Below, piece after piece: positions 9,426-18,576 of a stretch of DNA of 64,000 nt. This DNA comes from Nocardia blacklockiae (GTDB lineage Bacteria > Actinomycetota > Actinomycetes > Mycobacteriales > Mycobacteriaceae): positions 186,001-250,000 of the forward strand of contig NZ_JADLRJ010000006.1 in assembly GCF_015477355.1 (NCBI RefSeq). The letters run 5' to 3'. Positions within the stretch are counted from its first letter, which is position 1. Each line of letters opens with the position of its first letter. The notes under the pieces are model-generated. The model was given only the letters and a program-made list of their open reading frames with translations, made no database searches and had not been told where the DNA came from. The position numbers and the translations under genes were made by a program.

Positions 9426-10289
9426 ATGGCAGCAATACGACGGTGGCTGGACGACTCCGTCATGGCGCAGGGACGCCTGCCGCTGCTGTGCTTCCTGCTC
9501 GGCTTCATCGTCGGCTTCCTGCTGATCCGGTTGAGCGTCCGGCTGATTCGCAAACAGGTGCGCTGGTGGCCCGGCAACCTGCGGGCCGGCGACGTGCACA
9601 TCCACCACATGGTGTTCGGCGTGGTGCTGGTGCTGCTGTCGGGCATCGGGCTGGTGGCGTCGTACGGCAGCGGTGTCGGCGCGGTCAGCGCGCTGGCCGC
9701 CGCCTTCGGTGTCGGCGCGGCCCTGGTGCTCGACGAGTTCGCGCTCATCTACTACCTGCGCGACGTCTACTGGGAGGAGCAGGGCCGCACCTCGGTCGAC
9801 GCCGTGTTCGTCGCCCTCGCGGTGACGGGGCTGCTGCTGCTCGGCTTCCATCCGCTGTGGCTGCTGGAGGTCAACGACATCCGCTACGACGGCAGCGAGC
9901 TGGGCCGAATCCTGCTGGCGCTGTTCGCCGTCGGCAATCTCGCCCTCGCGGCCATCGTCATCTCGAAGGGCAAGATCTGGACCGGCCTGTTCGGCATGTT
10001 CTTCCTGCCGCTGCTGGTCGTCGGCGCGCTGCGGCTGAGCCGCCCCGGTGCGCCGTGGGCCCGCTGGCGCTACGCTGGCCGGCCGAAACTGATGCAGCGG
10101 GCGATCCGGCGGGAGCGCCGCTACCGGCGGCCGGTGATCCGGGCCAAGATCTTCGTGCAGGACCTGATCGCGGGCAGCCCCGACGTCGCACACGTGCGGC
10201 GCGCGACCGAGGAGGAGCTGGCCCGCCGCGTGGTCCCCGCGCCCGCGCCGCCGCACCCGCTGCGCGTCGGCCGCAAGGCGGCCGACTGA
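9426..10289 (+). CDS. Polytopic membrane protein, function unknown
   Basis: This 287-residue protein has about seven hydrophobic segments, for example [70 protein letters not shown] and [15 protein letters not shown] conserved-looking HIHHMV motif lies at the start of the second segment. The C-terminal 80 residues are basic and cytosolic in character. ATG at 9426 has GATGAGG just upstream; ATG at 9462 is an alternative. I do not recognise a named family, although similar His-rich membrane proteins occur widely in actinobacteria. It stands alone between tex and rplS. Confidence 0.8.
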   Translation: MAAIRRWLDDSVMAQGRLPLLCFLLGFIVGFLLIRLSVRLIRKQVRWWPGNLRAGDVHIHHMVFGVVLVLLSGIGLVASYGSGVGAVSALAAAFGVGAALVLDEFALIYYLRDVYWEEQGRTSVDAVFVALAVTGLLLLGFHPLWLLEVNDIRYDGSELGRILLALFAVGNLALAAIVISKGKIWTGLFGMFFLPLLVVGALRLSRPGAPWARWRYAGRPKLMQRAIRRERRYRRPVIRAKIFVQDLIAGSPDVAHVRRATEEELARRVVPAPAPPHPLRVGRKAAD

Positions 10290-10471
10290 ACGCCGCATAC
10301 CGGCAGGTGGCCGGGTCGGCAACCCGATTAACCGTCCGGTCGCGCGGTCTGGCACAATGGCCGGGTTGCCCTGGGCGAGTATGCCCGGGCACCGCCCATA
10401 ATCCGGAGCACGAACCGGTAGAGCACCAGCCGCCAGGTTCCTCTGTTCACGCGAACTTCCAAAGGACGGAA

Positions 10472-10813
10472 ATGAACACCCTCGACTTCGTCGACGAAAA
10501 GTCGCTGCGCACCGATGTCCCCGACTTCCGGCCGGGCGACACCGTCAACGTGCACGTGAAGGTCATCGAAGGCAACAAGGAGCGCATCCAGGTCTTCAAG
10601 GGCGCGGTCATCCGGCGCCAGGGTGGCGGCATCCGCGAGACCTTCACGGTCCGCAAGGTCTCCTTCGGTGTCGGCGTCGAGCGCACCTTCCCGGTGCACA
10701 GCCCGAACATCGACCACATCGATGTCGTGACCCGCGGTGATGTCCGCCGGGCCAAGCTGTACTACCTGCGCGATCTGCGCGGCAAGGCCGCCAAGATCAA
10801 GGAAAAGCGCTGA
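10472..10813 (+). CDS. rplS: 50S ribosomal protein L19
   Basis: L19 lies at the 30S-50S interface. The 113-residue protein shows the family pattern from [15 protein letters not shown] through [16 protein letters not shown] and [16 protein letters not shown] to [19 protein letters not shown]. The ribosome-binding site is AAAGGACG. It is followed after about 20 bases by a strong hairpin terminator, so the transcript ends here and lepB has its own promoter. Confidence 0.98.
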   Translation: MNTLDFVDEKSLRTDVPDFRPGDTVNVHVKVIEGNKERIQVFKGAVIRRQGGGIRETFTVRKVSFGVGVERTFPVHSPNIDHIDVVTRGDVRRAKLYYLRDLRGKAAKIKEKR

Positions 10814-10832
10814 GGCAACCACTCTGCTCGCG

Positions 10833-10865
10833 AAACCCCCGGCCGGTCGGCCGGGGGTTTTTCCT
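10833..10865 (+). terminator. Intrinsic terminator of rplS
   Basis: Arms AAACCCCCGGCC and GGCCGGGGGTTT pair perfectly around a short GGTC loop and are followed by more T residues (TTCC). This is the clearest classical terminator in the window. Confidence 0.9.
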
Positions 10866-10924
10866 TTCTCGGCCCCGGGGCGGCAGCGCGCGTCCGTCCG
10901 GGCGGCCGGGCTACGCTGTTCGGC

Positions 10925-11749
10925 GTGGCAGACGAAATCGACTCGGCGCGGGTGACCGGAGCGGATGACGAACGCGCGGGGGCGACTGCGCCGAGGCAGC
11001 GCCGGGCGCGGTCGAACAAGCAGAAGAAGCAGCGCCCGTTCTGGCAGGAGCTGCCGATCCTGATCGTGATCGCCGCCGTGATCGCCGCCCTTGTGGTGAC
11101 CTTCATCGGCCGCCCGTACGTGATCCCGTCGCAGTCGATGGAACCGACCCTGCACGGCTGCTCGGGCTGCACCGGCGACCGGATCTACGTCGAGAAACTC
11201 AGCTACGACTTCGGCGATCCGAAGCCCGGCGACGTCGTCGTGTTCGTGGGGCCGAGCAACTCCTGGAACAAGGCCTACCGGTCCAACCGCTCCGGCAACG
11301 TCGTCGTCCGCGGCGTGCAGAACTTCTTCTCCTTCTTCGGGCTCGTCCCGCCGGATGAGAACGACCTGGTCAAGCGGGTGATCGCGACCGGCGGGCAGAC
11401 GGTGCAGTGCTGCGATGCCGAGGGCCGCGTGCTGGTCGACGGCAAACCGCTCGACGAGCCGTACGCCCACTACAACTTCCCGTACCAGCAGGGCCTGCCC
11501 TACGCCGTGAAGACCGCCGGCGGCCTGTCCATCAACCCGCGCGGCCGGGAATTCGGCCCGATCAAGGTCCCCGACGGCAACGTCTGGGTGATGGGCGACA
11601 ACCGCAACGAATCCGCCGACTCGCGCGCCCACGTCGACGACGAGTACTCCGGCACCGTGCCCGTCGACGACATCCGGGGCAAGGCGGTGTTCAAGATCTG
11701 GCCGCCGAATCGCATCGGCCCGATCAAGTCGCAGGATCCCCAGAGCTGA
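10925..11749 (+). CDS. lepB: Signal peptidase I
   Basis: LepB cleaves Sec and Tat signal peptides on the outer face of the membrane. After a charged cytosolic N-terminus there is one transmembrane segment ([19 protein letters not shown]), then the catalytic Ser71 in SQSMEPT and the general base Lys150 in [12 protein letters not shown]. The family motif [14 protein letters not shown] is present near the end. An inserted Cys pair (HGCSGCTGD) follows the active serine, and another (QCCD) follows the lysine region; such insertions occur in mycobacterial LepB. Length is 274 aa and the start is GTG. It lies upstream of rnhB in the same direction. Confidence 0.95.
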   Translation: MADEIDSARVTGADDERAGATAPRQRRARSNKQKKQRPFWQELPILIVIAAVIAALVVTFIGRPYVIPSQSMEPTLHGCSGCTGDRIYVEKLSYDFGDPKPGDVVVFVGPSNSWNKAYRSNRSGNVVVRGVQNFFSFFGLVPPDENDLVKRVIATGGQTVQCCDAEGRVLVDGKPLDEPYAHYNFPYQQGLPYAVKTAGGLSINPRGREFGPIKVPDGNVWVMGDNRNESADSRAHVDDEYSGTVPVDDIRGKAVFKIWPPNRIGPIKSQDPQS

Positions 11750-11777
11750 GTGTCGCTCGGGCGGCAGACATAATCGA

Positions 11778-12647
11778 ATGGTGGGTGTAGTGGCGCGGAA
11801 TCAGCAGCGCGCCGTCCGCAAGGGTAAGGGCGGCACAGCGATTCGTCCCCTCGCCGTCCGCAGCGGCGACTGGCCGCCGCGGGTGGTGATGCGCAAGGCC
11901 GGCGGCCTGCGCACGCTGGAGGCGGCCCTGATCCGCAGCGGACTCGGTCCGGTCGCGGGCGTCGACGAGGCCGGGCGCGGATGTTGCGCGGGGCCGCTCG
12001 TGGTGGCCTCGTGCCTGCTGGCGCCCAAGGCGTACGACTCGCTGGCCGACCTCGACGACTCCAAGAAGCTCACCGAGGCGACCCGCGAGCGGCTGTTCCC
12101 GATCATCAAGCGACGCGCGCTGGCCTGGCAGGTGGTGGTGATCCCGGCGTGGGAGATCGACGCCATCGGCATCCACGTCGCGAATATCGAAGGGATGCGC
12201 CGCGCGGTGGCCGGACTGGGCGTCGAACCCGGGTACGTGCTCACCGACGGCTTCCGCGTGCCCGGCATCACCGTGCCGTCGCTGCCGGTGATCGGCGGGG
12301 ACGCGGCCGCCGCCTGCATCGCGGCCGCCAGCATCCTGGCCAAGGTGACCCGCGACCACCTCATGGTCGACATGGACAAGCGGCTGCCCGGCTACGGTTT
12401 CGCCGCGCACAAGGGATACAACACCCCCGAACACCTGGCCGCGCTGCGCGAACTCGGCCCCAGCAGCGAACACCGGCGATCCTGGCGGAACGTGCGAGCG
12501 CACGGCTCGGCCGAGACGATCGAGGCCGAGGACGCGCTGTCCGAGGCCGTGCTGGCGGCGGAAATGATCGAACCGGACACGGCGATCGCCGAGCCGGACA
12601 TGCCCGAATCGAGGCGAGTGGCTACCGGCACCGCCCATGCGAGATGA
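11778..12647 (+). CDS. rnhB: Ribonuclease HII
   Basis: RNase HII removes ribonucleotides embedded in DNA. Catalytic motifs are [10 protein letters not shown] (Asp and Glu), DDSKKLT and the later [15 protein letters not shown] with its metal-binding Asp; HKGYNTPEH follows. The core domain is about 200 residues. An N-terminal basic extension of about 40 residues and a C-terminal acidic tail ([22 protein letters not shown]) make the protein 289 aa. GTG at 11790 could be the true start instead of ATG at 11778. It is followed within 50 bases by the SERSER leader and the DUF2469 gene. Confidence 0.94.
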   Translation: MVGVVARNQQRAVRKGKGGTAIRPLAVRSGDWPPRVVMRKAGGLRTLEAALIRSGLGPVAGVDEAGRGCCAGPLVVASCLLAPKAYDSLADLDDSKKLTEATRERLFPIIKRRALAWQVVVIPAWEIDAIGIHVANIEGMRRAVAGLGVEPGYVLTDGFRVPGITVPSLPVIGGDAAAACIAAASILAKVTRDHLMVDMDKRLPGYGFAAHKGYNTPEHLAALRELGPSSEHRRSWRNVRAHGSAETIEAEDALSEAVLAAEMIEPDTAIAEPDMPESRRVATGTAHAR

Positions 12648-12692
12648 TGTGGTCAGCACCGCCTCGTGGCGAGAAGGAGGACGTTCCACCCG

Positions 12693-12776
12693 ATGAGCGA
12701 GCGTAGCGAGCGAACCCTCGGCGCAGCCGCCCCGGCGGCCACGCCGGAGCCCAGCGCTGACGAGGTACGGGCATGA
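12693..12776 (+). CDS. Short SERSER leader ORF coupled to the DUF2469 gene
   Basis: A 27-codon ORF begins with MSERSERTLGAAAP and ends with EVRA. It has a good ribosome-binding site (AAGGAGG, 12 bases before the ATG), while the downstream DUF2469 start has a poorer one. Its TGA overlaps the next ATG in the arrangement ATGA, so ribosomes finishing the leader can restart. The mRNA can fold a GCCGCC-CC-GGCGGC hairpin in the middle. A second ORF with the same first seven codons precedes ispG at 44515. I infer a repeated leader element that drives coupled translation; the peptide itself may have no function. Confidence 0.65.
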   Translation: MSERSERTLGAAAPAATPEPSADEVRA

Positions 12777-13078
12777 GTGCCGAAGACCTCGAGAAGTACG
12801 AAACCGAGATGGAGCTCTCGCTCTACCGCGAGTACAAGGACATCGTCGGGCAGTTCTCGTATGTGGTGGAGACCGAACGCCGCTTCTACCTGGCCAACTC
12901 CGTCGAACTGCGGCCGCAGAACGCCGACGGCGAGGTGTACTTCGAAGTGCGCATGTCGGATGCGTGGGTGTGGGATATGTATCGGCCGGCGCGGTTTGTG
13001 AAGCATGTGCGGGTTATCACGTTCAAGGATGTGAACATCGAGGAGTTGGAGAAGCCGGATCTCAGGCTGCCTGAGTAG
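12773..13078 (+). CDS. DUF2469 family protein
   Basis: This 101-residue acidic protein begins MSAEDLEKYETEMELSLYRE and carries the family features YVVETERRFYLAN and VWDMYRPARFVKHVRV. It is almost invariant in length among actinobacteria and lies beside rnhB in mycobacteria too. No function is established to my knowledge. There is no membrane segment. Its start codon overlaps the leader ORF stop. It is followed by a long non-coding stretch with a large inverted repeat. Confidence 0.93.
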   Translation: MSAEDLEKYETEMELSLYREYKDIVGQFSYVVETERRFYLANSVELRPQNADGEVYFEVRMSDAWVWDMYRPARFVKHVRVITFKDVNIEELEKPDLRLPE

Positions 13079-13132
13079 AGCGGTTTGGGTTTTGTTTCGG
13101 GCTGTATTTTTGGCCTCCGCTTCGCTGCGGCG

Positions 13133-13226
13133 GGTTTTCGGCGCCTGAGTCTCGGTTTTCGGGTGCCGCCGCTTGCTCCTTCGTCGCGGCGCGGCGGCAC
13201 CCGAAAACCGAGACGCGCCGAAAACC
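13133..13226. repeat. 94-bp near-perfect inverted repeat
   Basis: The left outer arm (13133-13144, GGTTTTCGGCGC) pairs with 13215-13226, and the left inner arm (13149-13172) pairs with 13191-13214, 24 of 24 bases. The only break is a 4-base bulge (CTGA) on the left. The loop is about 18 bases. As RNA this would be a 36-bp stem, far longer than a typical terminator. It begins 55 bases after the DUF2469 stop. It may be a terminator, a miniature mobile element or a recombination target. Confidence 0.85.
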
Positions 13227-13575
13227 TTGGGGGGTGCGGTGTTTGGCCGTGGGCGGTGAGCGGGGTGGCCGGAGTTGTGGGGGCGGGGGCGGGCTTGTTG
13301 TTGTCGACGCTCGGGGGCCTTCGGGGAGGAAGTGCCTTGCGTGGTCGGGCATGCCGTGGATGGCTGGTGTGCGTCTCCCGGCGGTGGGTGGGTAGCTGAT
13401 TATCGGTGGTGGTCGCGGGGCCTGGTTGTCTGTTGCGGGTTGTCGTTGTCGGGTGTGGGTTTGTGTTGTCAACGGGTGTGGGTGTGTTGTCCGCAGGGTG
13501 GGGGTTATCCACAGGTTTTCTGTTTGCGCTGGTGAGTTGGGTTGGGGCGGTGGGGGGTTCGGTCAGGCTGGGCGG
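13227..13575. other. GT-rich non-coding stretch with a DnaA box
   Basis: The top strand is strongly skewed to G and T here, with many GTTGT and GGGTGTG words, and I see no credible gene. At 13505-13513 there is a perfect TTATCCACA, the consensus DnaA box. It lies about 60 bases before the yraN start. No dnaA, dnaN or parAB genes are near, so this is not an ordinary origin. Confidence 0.5.
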
Positions 13576-13932
13576 GTGTCACATAATCTGGCGCTCGGCG
13601 CACACGGGGAAGAGCTGGCGGCGCGGTTTCTTCGCGCGGCGGGGATGGAGATCGTCGCACGGAACTGGCGGTGTCGTTACGGCGAGCTGGATCTGATTGC
13701 GCGGGAGGGGGAAGTTACCGCGTTCGTCGAGGTGAAGACGAGGTCGGGGGTGGGGTTCGGGGTGCCTGCGGAGGCGGTGACGTTCACGAAGCGGCAGCGC
13801 ATCCGGCGGCTGGCGCTGCTGTGGCTGCACGAGCAGGACGGGCCGTGGCGGCAGATTCGGTTCGACGTGGTGTCGGTGCTGGTGGTGCGCGATCGTGAGC
13901 CGGTCATCGAGCATCTGCGGGCGGTGTTCTGA
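13576..13932 (+). CDS. YraN/UPF0102 family nuclease-like protein
   Basis: This 118-residue protein matches the UPF0102 (YraN) family, which has a restriction-endonuclease-like fold. The motifs are GAHGEELAARFL, ARNWRCRYGELDLIA (Glu and Asp of the putative metal site) and VTAFVEVKTRSG. The GTG at 13576 matches the family N-terminus; upstream codons in frame come from the GT-rich stretch and are not family-like. The ribosome-binding site is weak. Its stop overlaps the yifB start in the arrangement TGATG. It forms a tight unit with yifB and dprA, as in mycobacteria, pointing to a role with DNA uptake or repair. Confidence 0.9.
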   Translation: MSHNLALGAHGEELAARFLRAAGMEIVARNWRCRYGELDLIAREGEVTAFVEVKTRSGVGFGVPAEAVTFTKRQRIRRLALLWLHEQDGPWRQIRFDVVSVLVVRDREPVIEHLRAVF

Positions 13933-15440
13933 TGGCGCTCGGGCGGGCCTACTCGGTCGCGGTGACCGGGGTCGACGGGCAGCTGGTGGAGATCGAGGCC
14001 GATATCGGGCAGGGGCTGCCGTCGGTGCACCTGGTCGGGCGGCCCGACACCACGCTGCAGGAATCACGGGACCGGGTGCGCGCCGCGGTGGTCAACTCGG
14101 GTGAGAAATGGCCCGACGGGCGCGTGATTCTGGCGTTGTCCCCGGCGACGCTCCCGAAGATCGGCAGCGTGTACGACTTGGCGCTCGCCACCGCCGTGCT
14201 CGACGCGGGTGACGCGATCCCGTCCGCGCGCCTCGCCGGGACGGCGCTACTGGGCGAACTCGCCCTCGACGGGCGGGTGCGGCGGGTGCGCGGCATCCTC
14301 CCGGCGGTGCTGGCCGCGCGGGGAGCCGGCCGGTCCACCGTGGTGGTGCCGGAATGCGCGCTGGCCGAGGCCGGGTTGGTGGACGGGATCACCGTGCTGG
14401 GTGCGTCGACACTGCGCGAGTTGATCGACTGGCTGCGCGGCGAGGGCGTGCTGTGCGAGCCCGACGGCCAACTGCCGCCGACCCAGCGCACCGGCGGCGA
14501 CCTCAACGAGGTGGTGGGCCAGGACGAGGCCCGCTGGGCGCTGGAGGTGGCCGCCGCGGGCGGGCACCACCTGCTGCTCACCGGCCCGCCCGGTATCGGC
14601 AAAACCATGCTGGCCCAACGCCTTCCGAGCCTGTTGCCGCCGCTGACGGAATCGGAGTCGCTGGAGGTCACCGCGATCCACTCGGTCGCCGGAACGCTCT
14701 CCGGCGACCATCCGCTCATCACGATGCCGCCGTTCGTCGCGCCGCATCACTCGTCGTCGGTCAGCGCGATGGTCGGCGGCGGCTCCGGGTCGGCCCGGCC
14801 GGGTGCGGTCAGCCGCGCGCATCGCGGCGTGCTGTTCCTGGACGAGTGCGCCGAGATCGGCACCAAAGTGCTGGAGTCACTGCGCACTCCGCTCGAGGAG
14901 GGCGAGGTGCGCATCGCCCGCCGGGACGGTGTGGCGCGGTATCCGGCTCGATTCCAACTCATCCTCGCCGCCAACCCGTGTCCCTGTTCGCCCGCGCGCG
15001 ACGTCGACTGCATCTGCGCGCCACTGGCCCGACGACGGTACCTGGGCAAACTGTCGGGCCCATTGATGGACCGTATTGATCTCTGGGTGCAGATGGTCGG
15101 CCAAGCCGCGGGGGCGTTCGCCGCCACGGAAGCGGAGAGCAGCGAGTCGGTGCGCGCCCGGGTGGAGGTCGCACGACAGGCGGCGGTGCGGCGGTGGGCC
15201 GGATACGGCTGGTCCAGCAACGCCGAAGTCCCCGGACACGTACTACGCCAACGCTTCCGGCTACCGCGCGAATCCCTGGCCCCGGTCGAGACCGCGCTAC
15301 GCCAGGGCCGGATGTCGGCACGAGCGGCGGACCGCGCCATCCGAGTCGCCTGGACGGTCTGCGACCTGCGCGGTGGCGACGTGCCGAACACCCAGGATGT
15401 GTTGCAGGCATTGAACTTCCGCCAGCGGGGGCCGTCGTGA
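13932..15440 (+). CDS. YifB/ComM family Mg-chelatase-like AAA+ ATPase
   Basis: YifB/ComM proteins are hexameric helicases that act in branch migration during transformation in some bacteria. The N-terminal ChlI-like domain (residues 1-170) starts MALGRAYSVAVTGVDGQLVEIEADI. The AAA+ core has Walker A GPPGIGKTM and Walker B VLFLDECAEIG, and the C-terminal Mg-chelatase domain includes RRYLGKLSGPLMDRIDLWV. Length 502 aa is normal. The ATG overlaps the yraN stop by one base, so the two are coupled. The dprA gene follows after about 200 bases. Confidence 0.93.
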   Translation: MALGRAYSVAVTGVDGQLVEIEADIGQGLPSVHLVGRPDTTLQESRDRVRAAVVNSGEKWPDGRVILALSPATLPKIGSVYDLALATAVLDAGDAIPSARLAGTALLGELALDGRVRRVRGILPAVLAARGAGRSTVVVPECALAEAGLVDGITVLGASTLRELIDWLRGEGVLCEPDGQLPPTQRTGGDLNEVVGQDEARWALEVAAAGGHHLLLTGPPGIGKTMLAQRLPSLLPPLTESESLEVTAIHSVAGTLSGDHPLITMPPFVAPHHSSSVSAMVGGGSGSARPGAVSRAHRGVLFLDECAEIGTKVLESLRTPLEEGEVRIARRDGVARYPARFQLILAANPCPCSPARDVDCICAPLARRRYLGKLSGPLMDRIDLWVQMVGQAAGAFAATEAESSESVRARVEVARQAAVRRWAGYGWSSNAEVPGHVLRQRFRLPRESLAPVETALRQGRMSARAADRAIRVAWTVCDLRGGDVPNTQDVLQALNFRQRGPS

Positions 15441-15636
15441 GCACCTCCTCCGCCGGAGACGAGAAACCGACCGCGTAGGCGGCCGCACGCTAGCGGCGGG
15501 GTGTCCTGCGCGGTTGGCCATCACGGTGCGCGGCGACGCCGAAGGAGCGGCCGCCCTCGATCACCGCGGCGGTCTCGAACTCGATGGCATGCGCCGAAAC
15601 GAAATTCGACGGAATGCGCCGACGAAGGGGGGAGCG

Positions 15637-16992
15637 GTGAGCAAGTGGGACACAGACCTCGACGAGACGGACCCGCCGGGCAAGGCCCGACGAGGTCTGG
15701 AAACTGGTGGCTCGGATCTATTGGACGGCGTTCGTCAAGGTGTGGCACTTGATGGTGCCGAATCGCGGGGTGGCGACTGTCGGGTCGGGAATCCGGGTGG
15801 GTTGGCGGGTGAGAACCCGTGTGGTGACGGCGAAGTGATGCCGGTCGCCACTGATGAACGGCGGCTGGCGTGGATCTACTTGTCGCGGGTGGTCGGTGGT
15901 CCGTGCGCGCCGTTGTCGGCGCTGATCGAGCGGGTCGGTGTCGTCGAGGCGGCTCGGGCCGTGCGGGAATGTGATCTGCCGGAGTCGTTGCGCGGTCCCA
16001 CCGAGTCGCGGCGCGGAATCGACCGTGCCGAAAGGGATCTGGAGGTGGTCACTCGGCTGGGCGGTCGGGTGGTGACGCCGGACGATCCGGAGTGGCCGGC
16101 GTGGCGTCTGCTCGGGCTGGGCCAGCTCGACCCGGCGCGGGACGCGGGTGCGGCGATCCCGCTGGTGCTGTGGGCGAGAGGCCCGCTGTCACTGCTGGAT
16201 TCGACCGATCGCGCTCTGGCCGTCGTGGGCGCGCGGTGCAGTACCGGCTACGGCGAGCACGCGACCGCCGAGATCGTCGGCGAACTCGCCTACGGCGGTT
16301 GGACGATCGTGTCTGGAGCAGCGTTCGGCATCGACGGCACGGCACACCGCGCAGCGCTGGCGGTCGGCGGTACCACCGTCGCGGTGCTGGCCTGCGGCGT
16401 GGACCGCCCGTATCCCGCCCAGCACGAGCGCCTGCTCGCCGAGATCGCCGACACCGGACTGGTCATCAGCGAGTATCCGCCGGGCACCACCGCGCACAAG
16501 CACCACTTCCTCGCCCGCAACCGCCTCATCGCGGCACTCGCCGACGGAGTCCTCGTCGTCGAGGCGGGCTTGCGCAGCGGGGCCAGGAACACGGTGAAAT
16601 GGGCACGCCGCCTGGGCCGTCCCGCAATGGCCGTCCCCGGCCCGATCACCTCGTCGTCCTCGGTCGGTTGCCACCGAATGATCCGGGAAGGCGAGACCTT
16701 GCTGGTGAGCCGCGCCGAGGAAGTCCTCGACGAGATGGGCCCGCTGCGCCTCCCACTACCCGGCAGCACACCGGCCGACCCCGCCGACGCCCTGGAGGGC
16801 GACCTGGCACTCATCTACTCCGCCCTCCCAGCCATAGGCTCCCGCAGCCCCGCCGAACTGTGCCGCCAATCCGGCCTCGGCCTCCCCGCCGTCCGCGCGG
16901 TCCTCCCCGCGCTGGAACTCGCGGGCCTGGTCGCCGTCGACGAATCCGGCTGGTACCGAACCCACCAGCCGAATCACAACGAGGAGGTGTGA
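15637..16992 (+). CDS. dprA: DNA-processing protein DprA
   Basis: DprA loads RecA on incoming single-stranded DNA in transformation. The Rossmann-like core has SGAAFGIDGTAHRAAL, VAVLACGVDRPYPAQH, HFLARNRLIAALADGVLVVEA and a C-terminal winged-helix-like part (SPAELCRQSGLGLPAVRAVLP). The chosen GTG has AGGGGGGAG just before it and yields 451 aa. The first 65 residues are Gly/Asp-rich and unlike the family; the conserved part starts near MPVATDERRLAWIYLSRV at 15838. It is therefore possible that translation begins there. The gene closes the yraN-yifB-dprA group. Confidence 0.92.
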   Translation: MSKWDTDLDETDPPGKARRGLETGGSDLLDGVRQGVALDGAESRGGDCRVGNPGGLAGENPCGDGEVMPVATDERRLAWIYLSRVVGGPCAPLSALIERVGVVEAARAVRECDLPESLRGPTESRRGIDRAERDLEVVTRLGGRVVTPDDPEWPAWRLLGLGQLDPARDAGAAIPLVLWARGPLSLLDSTDRALAVVGARCSTGYGEHATAEIVGELAYGGWTIVSGAAFGIDGTAHRAALAVGGTTVAVLACGVDRPYPAQHERLLAEIADTGLVISEYPPGTTAHKHHFLARNRLIAALADGVLVVEAGLRSGARNTVKWARRLGRPAMAVPGPITSSSSVGCHRMIREGETLLVSRAEEVLDEMGPLRLPLPGSTPADPADALEGDLALIYSALPAIGSRSPAELCRQSGLGLPAVRAVLPALELAGLVAVDESGWYRTHQPNHNEEV

Positions 16993-17285
16993 CTGCCCCG
17001 ATCGACATGCCACGGGTGGTGGCCACCTGCCCTAAAACGGACAGGACGGCTACGCGGCAGCGCGGAGTCGCTCTATATGCTTGCACGCGAAGATGGTCCG
17101 CAGTGCTGCTCACACCGCGGGAAACCGGCCTGTCTGATCACGCTGCGGAACCTCGGTCGGGTGTAACCGCATAATGCGCATCAACCGGCGAATCGAGTCG
17201 TGGAACAGCGCTATGCGGCGCGTGACCGCTGAGCTCGGGTGGTCGACTACGTGGTTGCGTGATGGCCGCGTAGCTCGCGGTGCAC
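16993..17285. other. Gap between dprA and the minisatellite
   Basis: No convincing gene is seen on either strand. An open frame from ATG 17174 starts plausibly but runs straight into the minisatellite and becomes a pure Gly/Arg repeat, so I do not call it. Confidence 0.4.
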
Positions 17286-17489
17286 GAGGTGGTCGGTCCG
17301 GTGGCGGGCGGTTGCGCGCGGGGGCCTGTGGCGGACGAGGTGGTGGGGCGGGTGGCGGCGGGCAGTTGCGCGGGGGAGCCTGTGGTGGACGAGGTGGTCG
17401 GTCCGGTGGCGGGCAGTTGCGCACGGGGGCATGTGGTGGGCGAGGTGGTCGGGCGGGTGGCGGCGCGGGGGCTTGCGGTGGGCGCGGTT
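17286..17489. repeat. Four-copy minisatellite upstream of xerC
   Basis: Copies begin at 17286, 17337, 17391 and 17442, each with GAGGTGGT(C/G)GG; unit lengths are 51, 54 and 51 bases and the last copy is partial. All lengths are multiples of three. Copies 1 and 3 share GGTCGGTCCGGTGGCGGGC while copies 2 and 4 have GGGCGGGTGGCGGCG, so a two-unit (about 105-bp) higher-order repeat was probably duplicated. The array ends 18 bases before the xerC ATG and stays open in the xerC frame. Confidence 0.8.
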
Positions 17490-17507
17490 GCGGGTGACGG
17501 TGGAGGG

Positions 17508-18431
17508 ATGATCGAGTTGCCCGAGGATCTGGTTGCCCTGCTCGAGGAGTACGGGCGGCATCTGCGGCTGGGGCGGAACCGGTCGGCGCATACCGTGCGC
17601 GCTTATCTCGGGGATGCTCGGTCGCTGCTCGAGCATCTGCTGTCGCGGTCGCCGGATTCCGGTGTGGGAGAGGTGGATCTGCCGTTGCTGCGGTCTTGGC
17701 TGGCCGAGCAGGCGAGCGGAGGCGCGGCGCGTACGACGATGGCACGCCGGGCGTCGGCGGCGCGGACCTTCACCGCGTGGCTCACCCATACCGGGCGGCT
17801 GGCCATCGATCCCGGGCCTCGCCTGGGCTCGGCGAAGGCGCATCGGGTGCTGCCCGCCGTGCTCGGCCGGGAGCAGGCGAGCACCGCCATGCGAGCCGCG
17901 GAATCCGGTGCGGCGCAGCATGAGCCGATGGCCCTGCGCGACCGTTTGATCGTCGAGATGCTGTACGCGACCGGGATCCGGGTCAGCGAGCTGTGCGGCC
18001 TGGACATCGACGACGTGGACCGCGAACGTCGCCTGGTGCGGGTGCTGGGCAAAGGCAACAAGGAGCGGTCCGTCCCGTTCGGCGTCCCCGCCGACCAGGC
18101 GCTGGAGGCTTGGTTGCGCTCCGGCCGGGCGGCCTTCGCGACCGCGGAGTCCGGCCGGGCCCTGCTCCTCGGCCGCCGCGGCCGCCGCCTGGACCAGCGC
18201 CAGGCCAGAACGGTTGTCCACGAGGTCGTTTCGGCCATCCCGGGCGCCCCGGACATGGGCCCGCACGGCCTCCGCCACACCGCCGCCACCCACCTCCTCG
18301 AAGGCGGCGCCGACCTGCGTGTGGTCCAGGAACTCCTCGGCCACGCGAGCATGGCCACCACCCAGCTCTACACCCACGTCTCCATCGACCGCCTGAAAAA
18401 GGTCCACGACCAGGCCCACCCCCGCGCCTGA
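17508..18431 (+). CDS. xerC: Tyrosine recombinase XerC
   Basis: XerC resolves chromosome dimers at dif together with XerD. The SAM-like core-binding domain covers roughly residues 1-95, and the catalytic domain has Arg158 (TGIRVSE), Lys182 (KGNKERSVP), His253 and Arg256 (HGLRH), His279 (LGHAS) and the nucleophile Tyr288 (TQLYTHV). Length 307 aa is typical. ATG at 17508 gives the family N-terminus, but the GGAGGG lies directly against it, so an upstream start such as GTG 17478 cannot be excluded. The repeat array just upstream is in the same frame. Confidence 0.93.
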   Translation: MIELPEDLVALLEEYGRHLRLGRNRSAHTVRAYLGDARSLLEHLLSRSPDSGVGEVDLPLLRSWLAEQASGGAARTTMARRASAARTFTAWLTHTGRLAIDPGPRLGSAKAHRVLPAVLGREQASTAMRAAESGAAQHEPMALRDRLIVEMLYATGIRVSELCGLDIDDVDRERRLVRVLGKGNKERSVPFGVPADQALEAWLRSGRAAFATAESGRALLLGRRGRRLDQRQARTVVHEVVSAIPGAPDMGPHGLRHTAATHLLEGGADLRVVQELLGHASMATTQLYTHVSIDRLKKVHDQAHPRA

Positions 18432-18576
18432 CCCAAGGCCGGGGCGTGCTTGCTGCCGAGTGTTCGGCAGATCTTCGTCGGACGCAGCCACGAGGAGATC
18501 GTGGCGGCTGACAGGGGGCACAGCTAGGCGCGTCCGCGCTTGACCGGACGCCGCGGCGGCGTACTCGCGGCGGGAT

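Noticed and set aside
13505-13513. Replication origin suggested by the DnaA box
   Set aside because: No box cluster and no dnaA/dnaN or partition genes nearby.
17174-17497. Gly/Arg-rich frame and its Pro-rich antisense partner across the minisatellite
   Set aside because: The composition comes from the repeat itself; no ribosome-binding site or family is recognisable.
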